From Pachyseris speciosa (lineage: Eukaryota > Cnidaria > Anthozoa > Scleractinia > Pachyseridae), in the NCBI GenBank assembly GCA_016490735.1, contig JAEMWC010000048.1:66001-130000 (forward strand): a stretch of 64,000 nt of DNA. The letters are read 5' to 3'. The stretch's first letter is position 1. Every line of letters starts with the position of its first letter. Below the pieces are notes generated by a model. It searched no databases and had not been told where the DNA came from. It was given only the letters and a program-made list of their open reading frames with translations. Positions 11,261 through 21,676 of the stretch are shown here, piece after piece. The translations under genes and the position numbers were made by a program.

Positions 11261-14200
11261 CAACTTTATGTAAAGAGGGTATACACGTAACAGCTTACGC
11301 TGATAAACCAGTGGCCCTCAAAAAGTAAAGTTAGTAAGTAATATGAGTACAAATCTAAAATTGAAAATTAGGACTACCGGTAGCCTAACAAAAGCAACTG
11401 AAACGAATATGGGTAAAATATGGGTATATACATATTTACAATAAAACCTCAAAAGAATTAATACCTTTGTAAGAATCAATAAAATAGTTTCTTAAGGCTT
11501 TTTTAAAAGAGGAGGTTCCAGATTCCACTAGACTTTTTGTCTTTTAATATTAGTTACTAACTTCCTCCAGGTCCATGGCCAGGAGAGCCTTCTCTTCTTC
11601 TTCAGTTAGCTCTTTGTTGTTCCGCTCAAGAACATGCGAACTTCCTCTGAGGACAGCTGCAACTTCTTCCTCTAAAGGAGTACGGGGCTGGGCAAATAAA
11701 GAAGAATGCAATAAGAAAAGAAAGAGTAATCATGCTTACTTTGCAAGCAAAATTCACAGGTTTCCTTTTAAGGTTGAACAGAGACACCGTATGTAATGGG
11801 TCAAGTTCTACATGCAACACAAGAGAGCTTAAGCAATGATGACAGCAACGGCAATGAGAACACCACCAAAAACAATAGGCTTAATGAGCAAAAACAATCA
11901 CTCTGCACGTGCATTTTACACCTTTGTGCATTTCTTTGTCGCCCTAATGTGAAATTACCAAATTTTAGGTTTTGTGGAGAAGTTGTGAGCGTATGACAGT
12001 GAACTCTTCTTTCTTTTTCTCAACTTTAACACTGGTTAGTTTGCCCACATTTAACAAGTTAAACAAGTTGGAAAAATCACGAAAGAGTTACAATAATGAG
12101 AAGTTACATTTGAAATGAGGTTTTCGTTGCCAGTGCCGTCATCGTTGCTTAAGCTTTCTACAGTTTTGTACACTGATGACCTGCCCCTCAAAAAATCATC
12201 TTCATCTCCCTTTCTCTCCTTTTCATTGTAATGACCAAGTTCAGACAAGTTAATCACTCTAAGAGAGAGAAACAAGAGTAACTTTCATGCAGTACTGGCC
12301 ATGTGTGTGTACTCTGATCACACATGGATGACATCAAGGTAAGAACAAAGAAGTATGCTACGAGCTGCAGGTAAGTAGCACAACTGATGTTCTAACCATG
12401 TTTTGCCATCCTCTGGTCGACACCAGAGTACACAAACACAGCCAAAAGGAATGTATTTGTTAGTCGTGGATACGCGAAGCGTTGGAACGAGTATTGTTAG
12501 GGGGCAGATTATGCAAATTTGTCACTCACTCAGATGTAAACAAATCGATATGTCAATGGCATACCAATAGATATCGATTTTCCAAAGTATTGCCGGAACA
12601 CCTCTATCGGCTTTCCGAAGTAATGTCTAAGGAGCAACAGTTGAACCGATGAACGGAATGAAAAAAGTAAAGTAACTTTATTTCAGCTCGGATCGAACGA
12701 ATAAACAGCAAAAAGAAAAGTCCGATCAAACAGCCAAACAGCGAAAGAAATTATAATCAATATTCCGTCACAAGCGCAGCTTCTCCTACGTTTATCCAAT
12801 TCACGATCTGTGGAAAAAATATATGAGCCATTCAACCCAAGATATTCCAAGTGTGCACAGGAATTGACGAGGGAAACTTTTCACACCAATATAGCTGCAT
12901 TCGCGAAACCATTTTCAGTGTTGGAAATAATATTCTAACGAAAACAATACAATCTAAAATTAAATTATTTTTAGGTGGCGCCATCGCGTCTAGCCACAAT
13001 GTAAACACAAGTTTGCTTTGAGAAATACTCTTCTTTTTAACTAAACGTGCCATTTTTTCAGTAAAAGTTGTGAATGAAACTTGTTTATTTTTATATCCAA
13101 AAGCATGGCGTCGATGGTTGTTTATGAAAACGACGGCAAATGTTGTATTTCCGACTGGCAGCAGAAAGTATAATTTGCATACGTCAAATTTCGGTTGCAT
13201 TCAACAGCTTTGTGTAACATTCTCGAAATACTGCAGTGTTTGGCTGGCTTCTTTTTGGCGAAATCGTCCTTTCACCTGATATTTATCCGACCATATGGAC
13301 AAGACAGAAACCTTTCAAAAGGAGCACATTTTTTAAAACTCCCACGATATCTCCCTGCCTCGATAATTTATTCAAACGCAAATATGTAATATGCACCCCG
13401 AGGTTAAATTGTGTTAAGCTCATGAACAATAAAATTGATGCTCAAAAGAGCTGGACGTTTCGGAACCCATTAAAAAGTTGTTGAAACACTTTCCAGAAAG
13501 AGTTGTCATGCATTAAAACTAGTTAAAACGCCGTTTTCTCGAGTCACCTTGGCTTAATTCTCCTTTTCAATCACATATCCACGACTTCTTCACAGTTGTA
13601 CTTTGATTTTTACTTTCTTCAGCTCATGACATTATTCATGCATAAGGGCTGAGTTGCTAGAAGCATGATTAGCACTTTGCCATTGGTTAAGATGTATTAA
13701 AACCTATAAGTTGTCATGGTATTTAACCCCGGTTAGCGCTACAGTAATCATGCTTCAAACAACTGGGCCCTGTACTTTAATCACAAACTCCCCTGGACCA
13801 ATCAAAATGCAAGGTTTACACCACTTACGATAGAAAATATATTTCAATTGACAGAATAGGTAATACATTGTTATTGAAGTGTCACTCCTAAAGTGGAGCT
13901 ACACTGTAAACAGTCCATTGAAAAACATGTCAAATAAAACAAGCTGCATATCAAGAACAGACCATGGTTTCCTTGAAATACAACTGTAAACTTTGGCTTG
14001 TTAGCTCATACATGTCTACCCTGTGAAACTGGCAACTGTTTCCCATGTACGTGTATACTATGAAACTGGCTAAAGGCTATCACAGTTTTCACTAAGTTTT
14101 GAAATAGCCATCTGAGCTAACTAAAGTAGGTGGCAACCTGATGAATTTTTGAATAATTTGAGTTAAAATGTGGACAAAGTAGGCGTCAGAAAGAGGTAAA

Positions 14201-17200
14201 TTCTGACAAAGTAGGCGGCAATTTTCACCAGTTGTCGACTTCTAATGAAACCCCTGGTTATCTACGTGGACCAAACTGGCACAGCTAAAAACATAAATGC
14301 AACATTTTGTTGCTGAATAAGGCACAAGGGGAGCAACCCCCTATGAAATGGGGTGGCTGCCCTTATGCCACACCCAACAACATTAACAAACTGGAGAGGT
14401 CTCTTCCAGGATAAAACCATGAGAAAAACTATGTACCTAAATACCTAACTACCTGTAATTATTATGTGGTCATTAATTTATTTCTGTGGTAAACTATCTG
14501 TAGTCTATGCCATGAAGAAAAGCAATACCCAAGAAAACTTTCTCAGCCTTGTATTTTGTAAAGCTCCCATAGTTGTTAACTAGTGGTTAGCCTTAAACTG
14601 CTATGAACAATGCTGCAAGTAACATCAAGCCCAATTCCCCTTACTAGCTCGGTCGGGTGACAGATGATGGCTAGATTTTGTATCCTTTACAGAATATAAA
14701 AAGTCAAGATTTGGTTTAAAAAGGTGCATTATGTCTCAAACAGGTGCAAACTAAAAAGATTTATTAATTAATAATAAAAGCAAAAAAACTATTTAAGGGC
14801 ACTTTAAGGGCCTGTTTACATGGAGGGAGGGTGCCCCGGCTAACCGAGCTACTCTGGGAGGGCCAACTTTTTATACGTTTCTTTAGAAAACACATTAAAG
14901 CGTTTACATGCTAGACAGGGTAGCCTGTCTTCCCGGGGCACACTGTCTACTTGCCCGGGGCACCCTTCTTGGCAGGCTAGCTTTTTGCCATGTAAATGGT
15001 TCGTGCCGGGTTATCTTGGCTAGCCGAGGTGAGAAGACCGTGAAAGCAGTGATAAATTTTAGGTCAACTTTTAAAGCTAACTGCCCCTGGTGACAACAAT
15101 CAAGTACCAGAGTGCAAAATAACGACCCTACACACTAAAAAGCGGTCACTAACAGAATGAGCGATCAACAAATTGAGCTTCCATTAAAAAAGATACCTTC
15201 ATCTGCCACCTTGTTTGCTGTTCTCACGGCCGATCTAAAAATAGCCCACTGACTATCCTGCCGAGGTGAGTTGCATGTACATGTAAAGGCGGGCTATGTT
15301 TCAACCCTCCTAGCCGAGTAACTCAGTTAGCCAGGGCACCCTCCCTCCATGTAAACAGGCCCTATTAAAGGTATGACACTACTTATCTTTGAAAAATGTT
15401 TCACAGCCCCACATTTTAAGAATGAAAAACATACATTATCATACAAAAAGCATGCATTACCTTGAAATTAACTGCTAGTCCTCTGATGGATGATGCCGGG
15501 GGTGCATGTGGTTGGAGAGGAAATGACAGATGCTCAGCCTGAGAAAACAAATCAATTGATACATTTTTAATACAGATACAGCTACATATTCATCCTCTCC
15601 CCGTCAGGGCTTTTTGGGGATAATTTACAACACTGGCCGTGGGACTATTACCAGAATGCTTGTGCAGTTTTACAATTAATGAAATAATGAGTGCCCCTGT
15701 AATGTAAATATCAAGTTAGAACAGACACTAGGAGTGGCCACTGCCACAGATTTGCCATGTTCCTAGTGGTTCTTTTATGTCCCACAGAGACAGATTAAGT
15801 GAAAGTACTATATGAGACAGGATCTACAGTTTATCGTCCTTATCCAAGAAGACTAAAAAGTCTAACTATTTGTAGATGCAAAATTTGCAAAGGTAGCACT
15901 TTCTCCTCAGTTATTTAAAGACCCTGAGTGGTCCGGCTGGGGTTTAAACCCAGTGCTCTACCAACTGAGCTAACCAGTTGGAAAAGAGGAAAAAAATTCA
16001 AACAGAGTTCACTAAACAGCTGTCCATGGCTGCTAATGCTTGGGCTCAATCTTTGATTTGGTAGATAAGGGGTAATGCCCGCTACCATGTGGCCTTCATT
16101 TGTGCCCTAAGAGTGGCTTCAGCTTACCAGATCACATTAATTTGTGAGGTATCCTTGTCACTCCAGCCACATCCCATAAGCTTTACATGTTCATTGCTTG
16201 TTTTATTCACATGTGGGTACTCGAGCCTGAGCATTAGCTATGCCATGCTGATAAGGCCTAACAAGGCCGAAATAGCTGTCCGTGACTGCTAATGCTTGGG
16301 CTCAATCTTTGATTTGATAGATTTAAGGGGTAATGCCCACTAAGATGTGACCTTAGTGCCCTAAGAATGGCTTCAGCTTACCAGATCACATTAATTTGTG
16401 AGGTATCCTTGTCACCCCAGCCACATCTCACAAGCTTTACATTTTCGTCATGTAAATGAGTTACATTTAAAAAAGAAGCGGAACCACATTCTTAAATTTG
16501 TTACCTCTCTGTTCTTCTTAACAGTTGGTGCCCACTTTTCAATATCCTTTTTGGTTTGGCCATATGCAATGACACGCTGAATCTAAAAGCAGGGGAGGCA
16601 AATTAATAGACAACATTATATTGTGATTAACATTTTACATGCTCGAAAGGGTGCTAAATGTTCAAGGGCAGTGATTGTTCAAGTCAATTTTGGAGGGCAG
16701 TTACCTGCACATTGTACTTCAAAAAAAGGCATATTTCCTCAAGAGGGACAACTATTTTTAAGTGAATGCCATTTCTGGAGAATACGTGTACATGACCGTA
16801 GTATTTTTATTAGTTACCTTTTGTGCCTCAGGCTTTGTCAGGGGAACATCAAGGGTGCCTGAATTCCTCTGCAAACTATCCTGAAATATTGAAAAAGGAA
16901 CACACTGGCATTATCACATACCGTAAAAGCTCTATTAAGCCCCCGGGGGGCTTATTTAATTTCAGTCCTTATTAACATTAATGGGGGGGGGGGGCTTACT
17001 GGAGAGGGGGGCTTAATAGAGAGGGGGGCATAGTTTCTTTATAAATCTCAAACGACTGCAGTAAAACTTTTTTATTTAATACCGAGCAGGAAACAGTATT
17101 CATGTGTTTTATTGTATATTTGTTTCAAAACAAACCAACTGGGTTGCCGGCCATGTCTTTCATCAGAGGAAATACTGTAGGAGGGAATAATTACAAAATC

Positions 17201-18318
17201 TCATGACTTTGTCCCAAAAGGGAAGGGGGGGCTTATTAAGAAAACCGACTCACAAACAGGGGGCTTATTAGAGAGGGGGAATTAAAAGAAGAGGGGGGAC
17301 TCAATAGAGCTTTTACGGTAAATATAACACCAGCATTTACTTGAAAAATAACAGTTGTTGTAGGTGTTCAATAGACATAAATAGCAGAGTCTGGCTTTAT
17401 TTCTCTGGAATTTCTGGTACAATGACAGTCATTTAGAACTTCCAACAGTCAAAAAAATTGCGTTCACAACTGCGAGGATCATTCTTCATTTGAACTCTTA
17501 ACTACAAGCTACAATTAATTTTTTTCCCAAACATTTGGTAATAATTAACAGATAGTGTTATCTATATCATGCAGTAGTAACTGTTTTACGTGTAGGTTTA
17601 AAATTGTCACCATGATTTATTTTTAATAATATTTTCATTCCAATAACAAGGGGGCTACAAAACTAAAGGGAAACAATGCAGTTTAAGTTTGTTACTACTG
17701 CTGCTATCATCATCATCTCCATAACTACTACATGTATATATATGGCCATCACTGCCACCAATATCCTGCATACAACAGGTAGTTGATAAATCGCAACTGT
17801 TAATGTGAAGAAACTGGTAGCCTTCAACTGCAACTGCCCAGATGAAATTGACATGCAGCTAATTAATGAATGAATTAATTAATTAATTGGTTGATTGATT
17901 GATTAATTAATGCAGCTAATATAATGTAATACTTTAGCATATAATGGTTGTTTACCATTTACCAAAAAAATCCGGAAATTTCGGTTGGAATGTAAATGGA
18001 AAGCCTATTTTGGTCTTCCCAAACGGAAAATTTCCGGGGAAAACGGAATTTCTTGAAAGGTAGTCCAAAATTCCCAAACAGAATTTCCAAATGGAAATGT
18101 GCGTTCCAATTGCTCATTTCTACCAGTTCCAGGGCTTTCGGCTTGGATCACTCTGTAAACCTGACCGTTGGAAATGTTTGTGTAAATGGAACACGCGCGT
18201 TCCGTGGAAATTTTCATTTGGGTATGTGATACGTACCATTTACTGCAACCGTCGACCAACCGGTTTTCCCGTGTAAATGGTAAACAACCAATGTTTAACC
18301 CTTTACTCCCCAAGAGTG

Positions 18319-18365
<47 letters not shown>

Positions 18366-21300
18366 AGGGAGACCCCTTAGGGGTTAAAGGGTTAAAAAAC
18401 TATCTCCCTTAATGTTTATTTATTACTAATACCCACTTAGATTATCTGAATAGATGCTATATGTGGGTTGTTTAAATTGTCTATATATTTGATGGAAATG
18501 AAGTATAGTAGTACCAATTTTTTCTTGAGATTCCCATGTTCACTGCTCTTCGTCAATGACCCAATGAGATCACTTAACTCAACTTGCTGGTCACTACCTG
18601 CAAGAAATGAAAAATGTCCAATTTATTGCATTCTTCATGGCTATCAGTTGTCAAGAGCTGGCTACAATGGACAGTAACATGTTATAGTGAGATTAACCAG
18701 ACGCTCAAAGTTGAACGAAGGCTAAATTCAAAGAAAAAACTAGAATTGGAGACTTTTTTAGCTTAAGGGTACACGTACTTCCCTCATGACAGAGCTTCTT
18801 CAAAGCTTGAAATTAGCCCTGAGTAGTCAAGAACAACTTTCTATCCATAAAGATCGCATTCAGTTGAAGGAAGGTTATTGATAATTTCAAATCAAGACCA
18901 AAGACAAAAGAGTTTGAGTAAAATACATTCTTCTATAGTGCAGCCCTGTCAAAATGTTTTGAAGTAGTGAGCACAATAGCTGGATTAGTAGACAGTAACT
19001 ATCAGCCACCCTTGCCTGCTAGAGAACTAACAGTGAAGTCCAAGTATGAAGCAAGGGGCAAATAATAGACTATATGTGGCAAATTTGCCAGCTGCCAGCA
19101 CATTTTGACATGGCTGATAGCTGGCTTACTTTACAAGATTTTGAGACAATATGAAAGAAATATCGGATTTACGCTGTACCTTTCACATCACTTAAATGAA
19201 ACTCTGAGACTGTCTCGTTTGGTTCTGATCTTTGCTGTGATATCTTTGGTCTAATGAGAGATGTTGCACACATATTAGTTTACATCAATAACATAAGTTT
19301 GTAACACAAGCATATGCATCATGGAAGCAATCACTTGTAGAACACTATCAATGAAAGACCCCCAGAAAGAACTGCCCAAGCCGAAGATGAACAACAAATC
19401 ATAAGTTAAAATAGCAAACTCAAGTTCAACACATTTCCATGAGCTCCATAACTACACATCATTGGTCTGGGAGCTTAAAATTCAAACTTCAAAATTGATA
19501 AATTAACATTTTTAGTAGTAAGTTAATGCTCTTTTTCTGATAAAAGTTCATTATCTACGAAATGCTGGTATTGCAATAGACCTCCCTCTCTAACATACAC
19601 CTTGTCTTCACTTTTAGCTTACAAGGCTGTATTCTAAGAAAAATTTTTGGGAGCCCAAAACTCTGAACTCCTGAAATCCAGGATGCTCAGCATAGTAATT
19701 TTGTACAAAACCTAAGATTTCCTTGTCGCCCAAAGGCAGACATACCAGTACACTGTAAGTCACTGGGTGCTGCTAGAGCATAGCCCTGACTTAATTATAT
19801 GACATGCATGATGATTTCAGGGGCATGAAGCATAAAAATCCTGTCTCAGTGTGAATTTTGTCTTTGCAATCTGAGGTGATTTTCACAGATCATTTGCTGA
19901 CTTGCTCCCAACCCAATCATGTGAAACCTAATCTCCTAGCCCTGCTTCACTTTAAGAGTACTCAACGGCAACTGACCTTTTCTTCCCACTAGATGACAAA
20001 GAAGTGATTTCCTTAAGAAGGTTTTCATGCTTCTCTTCATCTCCACTGTCTTGCTGCACAAACAAAGAAAACAAGATTTCTCTCTAGCTCCATTTAACTC
20101 TATTATCTCTGGAACAAGATTTTGGCTTTCTGCAGGCTTTTGTATTTCGAGTTAAATTTTCAATTCCTCTGGAAAGACTAATTTAAGCTCATACAGTGAA
20201 AAAAAAAAACAACCAATAATTACCATTTCACTTAACTAATCATTTAACGTCAAATAGAAAAGTAACTTCGATTTTTTTGGTATTACTTGCTTTTTACCTG
20301 TGCAGTCCCATAAAAATGCAGGTCACAGCCTCCCGCATAATACAACTGTTACACCTACCTGTGCAACTGATCAAGTAACTTTATTATGCAAAATGAAGTG
20401 CTTGTACATACATGCAGGTGTGTGCCAATGTGTTGGCATGTGACAGTGCATGTGATTGAATTTGCAAATCATTGTATGTGCAACACAACATGAATGCCAT
20501 GAACAGGAATGGCACATATGACACCAGGCACCGCGCAGGGGGAGGGGCTGGAGGGGGGCTTAACACCCCCCCCCCCCCCCCCCAACCCACCCAACCACTT
20601 TTCAAAAGGAAAAGGCAAGTGATACTAAAAAAAAAATCGAAGTTACTATGTCTTATTTATTTAACATTTTACCGAAAACTAACTATAGGTGGTTTTCACG
20701 TTACGCCATCGCCGCCATGCTGGTGGACGTCAACAATAGATCTCTCATTAGCTCCTTTTGTTCATCCACCAGCATTTGTTAGTTTCACCATTGTTATCTG
20801 AGTCTCTAGAGATTGGCTGCAAACCACCTATTCTTGTTTTAAAACACCTCTTTTTTGTTTCACCACACCATGTTAGTTTTAAATGCATTTCCAGTCACTT
20901 CAGAGGACTTTATATGTAAAAATTTTCCGGGGAAACATGCCCCCGGATCCCCCAATTGACTGACGCTAACGCGTTCGAAGCGAGCCCCCCCAGTTGCAAA
21001 CTTGCTGCGCGGGCCCTGGACACGTTTACATTTTCTTTTTGCGGTTGATATTTTTCTCTAATGTAAAACACCATTTCTTTGGCTGTTATTCGACGGTATG
21101 ATGGACAAGCCTTAAAATAGTGTAAGTTGTTTAACTCTCTAAACAAGAGGAGATGTCACACGCACGTGGTCAAACTGCAGCATGTCAAAACAGCGTTAAT
21201 CGCTCGGAAACCACATATGACCAACCATTTAAAGAATTAAGAGACGGACTAAACATTTGAATCGGTAATTTTTCCGTAAGGTCAACGCCACAACAATATT

Positions 21301-21396
21301 TCGAAGAATTTCGCTCCTCACCTCATCCTCACTAGCGCAAGCAAGATTACTTGCGTGCTCAAGAATTTGATCACTGTCTCTGTCTCTACATTCCAT
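6111..21396 (-). CDS. UTP14: U3 snoRNA-associated protein UTP14 (small-subunit processome)
   Basis: UTP14 is a nucleolar factor of the SSU processome/90S pre-ribosome, required for 18S rRNA maturation; it binds and activates the helicase Dhr1/DHX37. I reconstructed 14 coding exons with GT-AG junctions and matching phases: 21322-21396, 19977-20053, 19180-19250, 18515-18597, 16818-16880, 16505-16582, 15461-15538, 11562-11687, 10806-10900, 10299-10419, 9745-9822, 8868-9090, 6682-7619, 6111-6353. They sum to 782 codons plus stop; human UTP14A has 771 aa. Family hallmarks: ALQSYYEAK (about 230-238) followed by KIKSKKYH; LKHRNTSKWAR after 290; DLTLPGWGSWAG (about 646-657) then RKDKHLSHVIINE; and the C-terminal QFERSMRNPVG. 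The acidic and Lys-rich middle (about 400-560) is low complexity. The start ATG at 21396 opens a short exon ending in Ser-Glu-Asp-Glu, as in relatives. Several introns carry MITEs. Confidence 0.95.
7248..7270 (-). repeat. Coding AAG microsatellite in UTP14
   Basis: A run of about seven AAG triplets on the minus strand within UTP14 exon 13. It encodes a poly-lysine stretch inside a larger basic tract, which probably acts as a nuclear/nucleolar localisation signal. Confidence 0.8.
7841..8123. mobile_element. MITE, family A copy 2
   Basis: The termini (GAGCAGTTTTGAGTTGAGTG on the left; CTCAATTGAAAACCGCTC on the right) and the internal CCAAT-type inverted segments match the element at 1954-2251. 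It lies in the UTP14 intron between exons 12 and 13. Confidence 0.8.
8341..8840. mobile_element. MITE, family A copy 3, split by an inserted element
   Basis: The left part (GAGCGCGCTTTTCGACTGAG onwards) and right part (CCAATCACAACAGAC to about 8840) belong to family A. They are separated by the complete 220 bp element at 8396-8615. Its right end lies about 27 bp from the splice donor of UTP14 exon 12. Confidence 0.75.
8396..8615. mobile_element. GAAGGGCT-terminus MITE (B1), AATT duplication
   Basis: Terminal inverted repeats of about 29 bp run inward from GAAGGGCTGGGAATAAAAT. The element is flanked on both sides by AATT. The interior has a T homopolymer of more than 20 bases (about 8441-8463). 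It is nested in a family A MITE. The termini resemble those of the longer elements at 9314, 25666 and 36580. Confidence 0.85.
9314..9701. mobile_element. GAAGGGCT-terminus foldback (B2), AATT duplication
   Basis: 388 bp, almost entirely two inverted arms of roughly 170 bp around a short centre containing CCACTCCCATGGAAGG. It is flanked by AATT. It is close in sequence to the element at 25666-26052. It lies in the UTP14 intron between exons 11 and 12, ending about 44 bp from exon 11. Confidence 0.9.
11184..11260. repeat. (TAA)n microsatellite
   Basis: About 25 uninterrupted TAA triplets in a UTP14 intron; likely polymorphic in length. Confidence 0.95.
12462..13588. mobile_element. Possible DNA transposon remnant
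   Basis: AGTCGTGGATA near the left edge is inverted as TATCCACGACT at the right edge. Inner segments (TCTAGCCACAATGTAAA, CATACGTCAAATTTCG) recur in altered form around 30930-31020, suggesting a dispersed repeat. No transposase was recognised. The boundaries rest on an 11 bp inverted repeat only. Confidence 0.4.
14809..15362. mobile_element. MITE with GGGCCTGTTTACATGG termini
   Basis: The left end GGGCCTGTTTACATGGAGGG is matched by its reverse complement at the right end. Similarity continues for about 45 bp (GGTGCCC, GGCTAAC). It lies in the UTP14 intron between exons 7 and 8. Non-coding. Confidence 0.85.
15927..15982 (-). other. tRNA-like fragment
   Basis: On the minus strand there is an A-box-like TTAGCTCAGTTGGTAGAGC followed by GGGTTTAAACCCCAGC. 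The cloverleaf is incomplete and no normal T arm follows. This is best read as a tRNA pseudogene or a SINE head within a UTP14 intron, not an active tRNA. Confidence 0.5.
16014..16440. repeat. Tandem repeat, about 256 bp unit, locus 1
   Basis: The segment beginning AGCTGTCCATGGCTGCTAAT recurs 256 bp later with few changes, and the second unit is partial. The same unit occurs as another tandem pair near 57770-58150. The family is unassigned. Confidence 0.75.
16919..17320. mobile_element. MITE with TACCGTAAAAGCTCTATTAAG termini
   Basis: Starts TACCGTAAAAGCTCTATTAA and ends with the near reverse complement, with G-rich internal repeats (GGGGGGCTTA). It sits between UTP14 exon 5 and exon 4 and has no open frame of note. 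Confidence 0.85.
17945..18290. mobile_element. MITE with TGGTTGTTTACCATTTAC termini
   Basis: The 18 bp left terminus TGGTTGTTTACCATTTAC is exactly inverted at the right end (GTAAATGGTAAACAACCA). The interior has repeated GGAAAT/ATTTCC words. Located in a UTP14 intron. Confidence 0.85.
18295..18395. mobile_element. Small TTAA-flanked MITE
   Basis: TTAACCCTTTACTCCCC on the left and GGGGTTAAAGGGTTAA on the right give inverted ends inside TTAA, as expected for a piggyBac-type insertion. It resembles the ends of the larger TTAA elements at 33251, 38351 and 39870. Confidence 0.6.
20261..20647. mobile_element. MITE with AGTAACTTCGATTTTTTTGG termini
   Basis: The left terminus AGTAACTTCGATTTTTTTGG and following GTATTACTTGC are inverted at the right end (GCAAGTGATACT, then ATCGAAGTTACT). 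It contains a C homopolymer of about 18 bases around 20565-20583. Lies in UTP14 intron 1. Confidence 0.75.
20685..20831. mobile_element. MITE with ATAGGTGGTTT termini
   Basis: ATAGGTGGTTT is inverted as AAACCACCTAT 147 bp away. Inside are inverted words around TGGTGGACG/CCACCAGCA. Lies in UTP14 intron 1. Confidence 0.65.
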
Positions 21397-21594
21397 CACA
21401 GGGGCAATCCTGTTTACAAAACAAGAAAAAGAAAGCCAGAAAAGAAAATGGAAACTTCTAAAGCTGTTGGATCAAGATAAAAACACTTCAAATGAGCAAA
21501 ATAACTCAATTATTATTACTCACTTTAAAGCAATCGCGGTCGCCATTGTTTCCTTCTGCTTACCCTCGAAAAGGCATATGGGATGCTTTCTGAC

Positions 21595-21600
21595 CACGTG
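21595..21600. promoter_or_regulatory. E-box CACGTG within ACCACGTGGT
   Basis: A perfect 10 bp palindrome around CACGTG, the binding site class of Myc/Max and USF. Myc control of ribosome-biogenesis genes is well known; its use here is inferred. Confidence 0.5.
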
Positions 21601-21615
21601 GTGTGATTCGCTGGA

Positions 21616-21624
21616 CGCCATCTT
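21616..21624 (-). promoter_or_regulatory. YY1-like motif AAGATGGCG
   Basis: The minus strand reads AAGATGGCG, matching the YY1 core AAnATGGCG that is common near start sites of TATA-less housekeeping genes. A second GCCAT word lies at about 21541. Confidence 0.45.
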
Positions 21625-21676
21625 TATCAAGCAGCTGGGGAGAATTTGGCTCGTTTCTTTCGCAAAATTTTTGGCC

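Larger units (their letters stand above)
21397..21676. promoter_or_regulatory. Putative bidirectional promoter, UTP14 / DBHS
   Basis: Only 280 bp separate the start codons of two divergent genes. The interval contains a CACGTG E-box and a YY1-like site and lacks a clear TATA box near either start. Transcription start sites are not visible from sequence, so the extent of each 5' UTR is unknown. Confidence 0.7.

Noticed and set aside
15927..15982. Functional tRNA gene
   Set aside because: Lacks a complete T arm and acceptor stem; treated as a tRNA-derived fragment.
21467..21676. In-frame upstream ATG extending the DBHS protein by 70 residues
   Set aside because: The extension has no similarity to DBHS N-termini and lies in the short divergent promoter; the ATG at 21677 precedes the RS-rich start.
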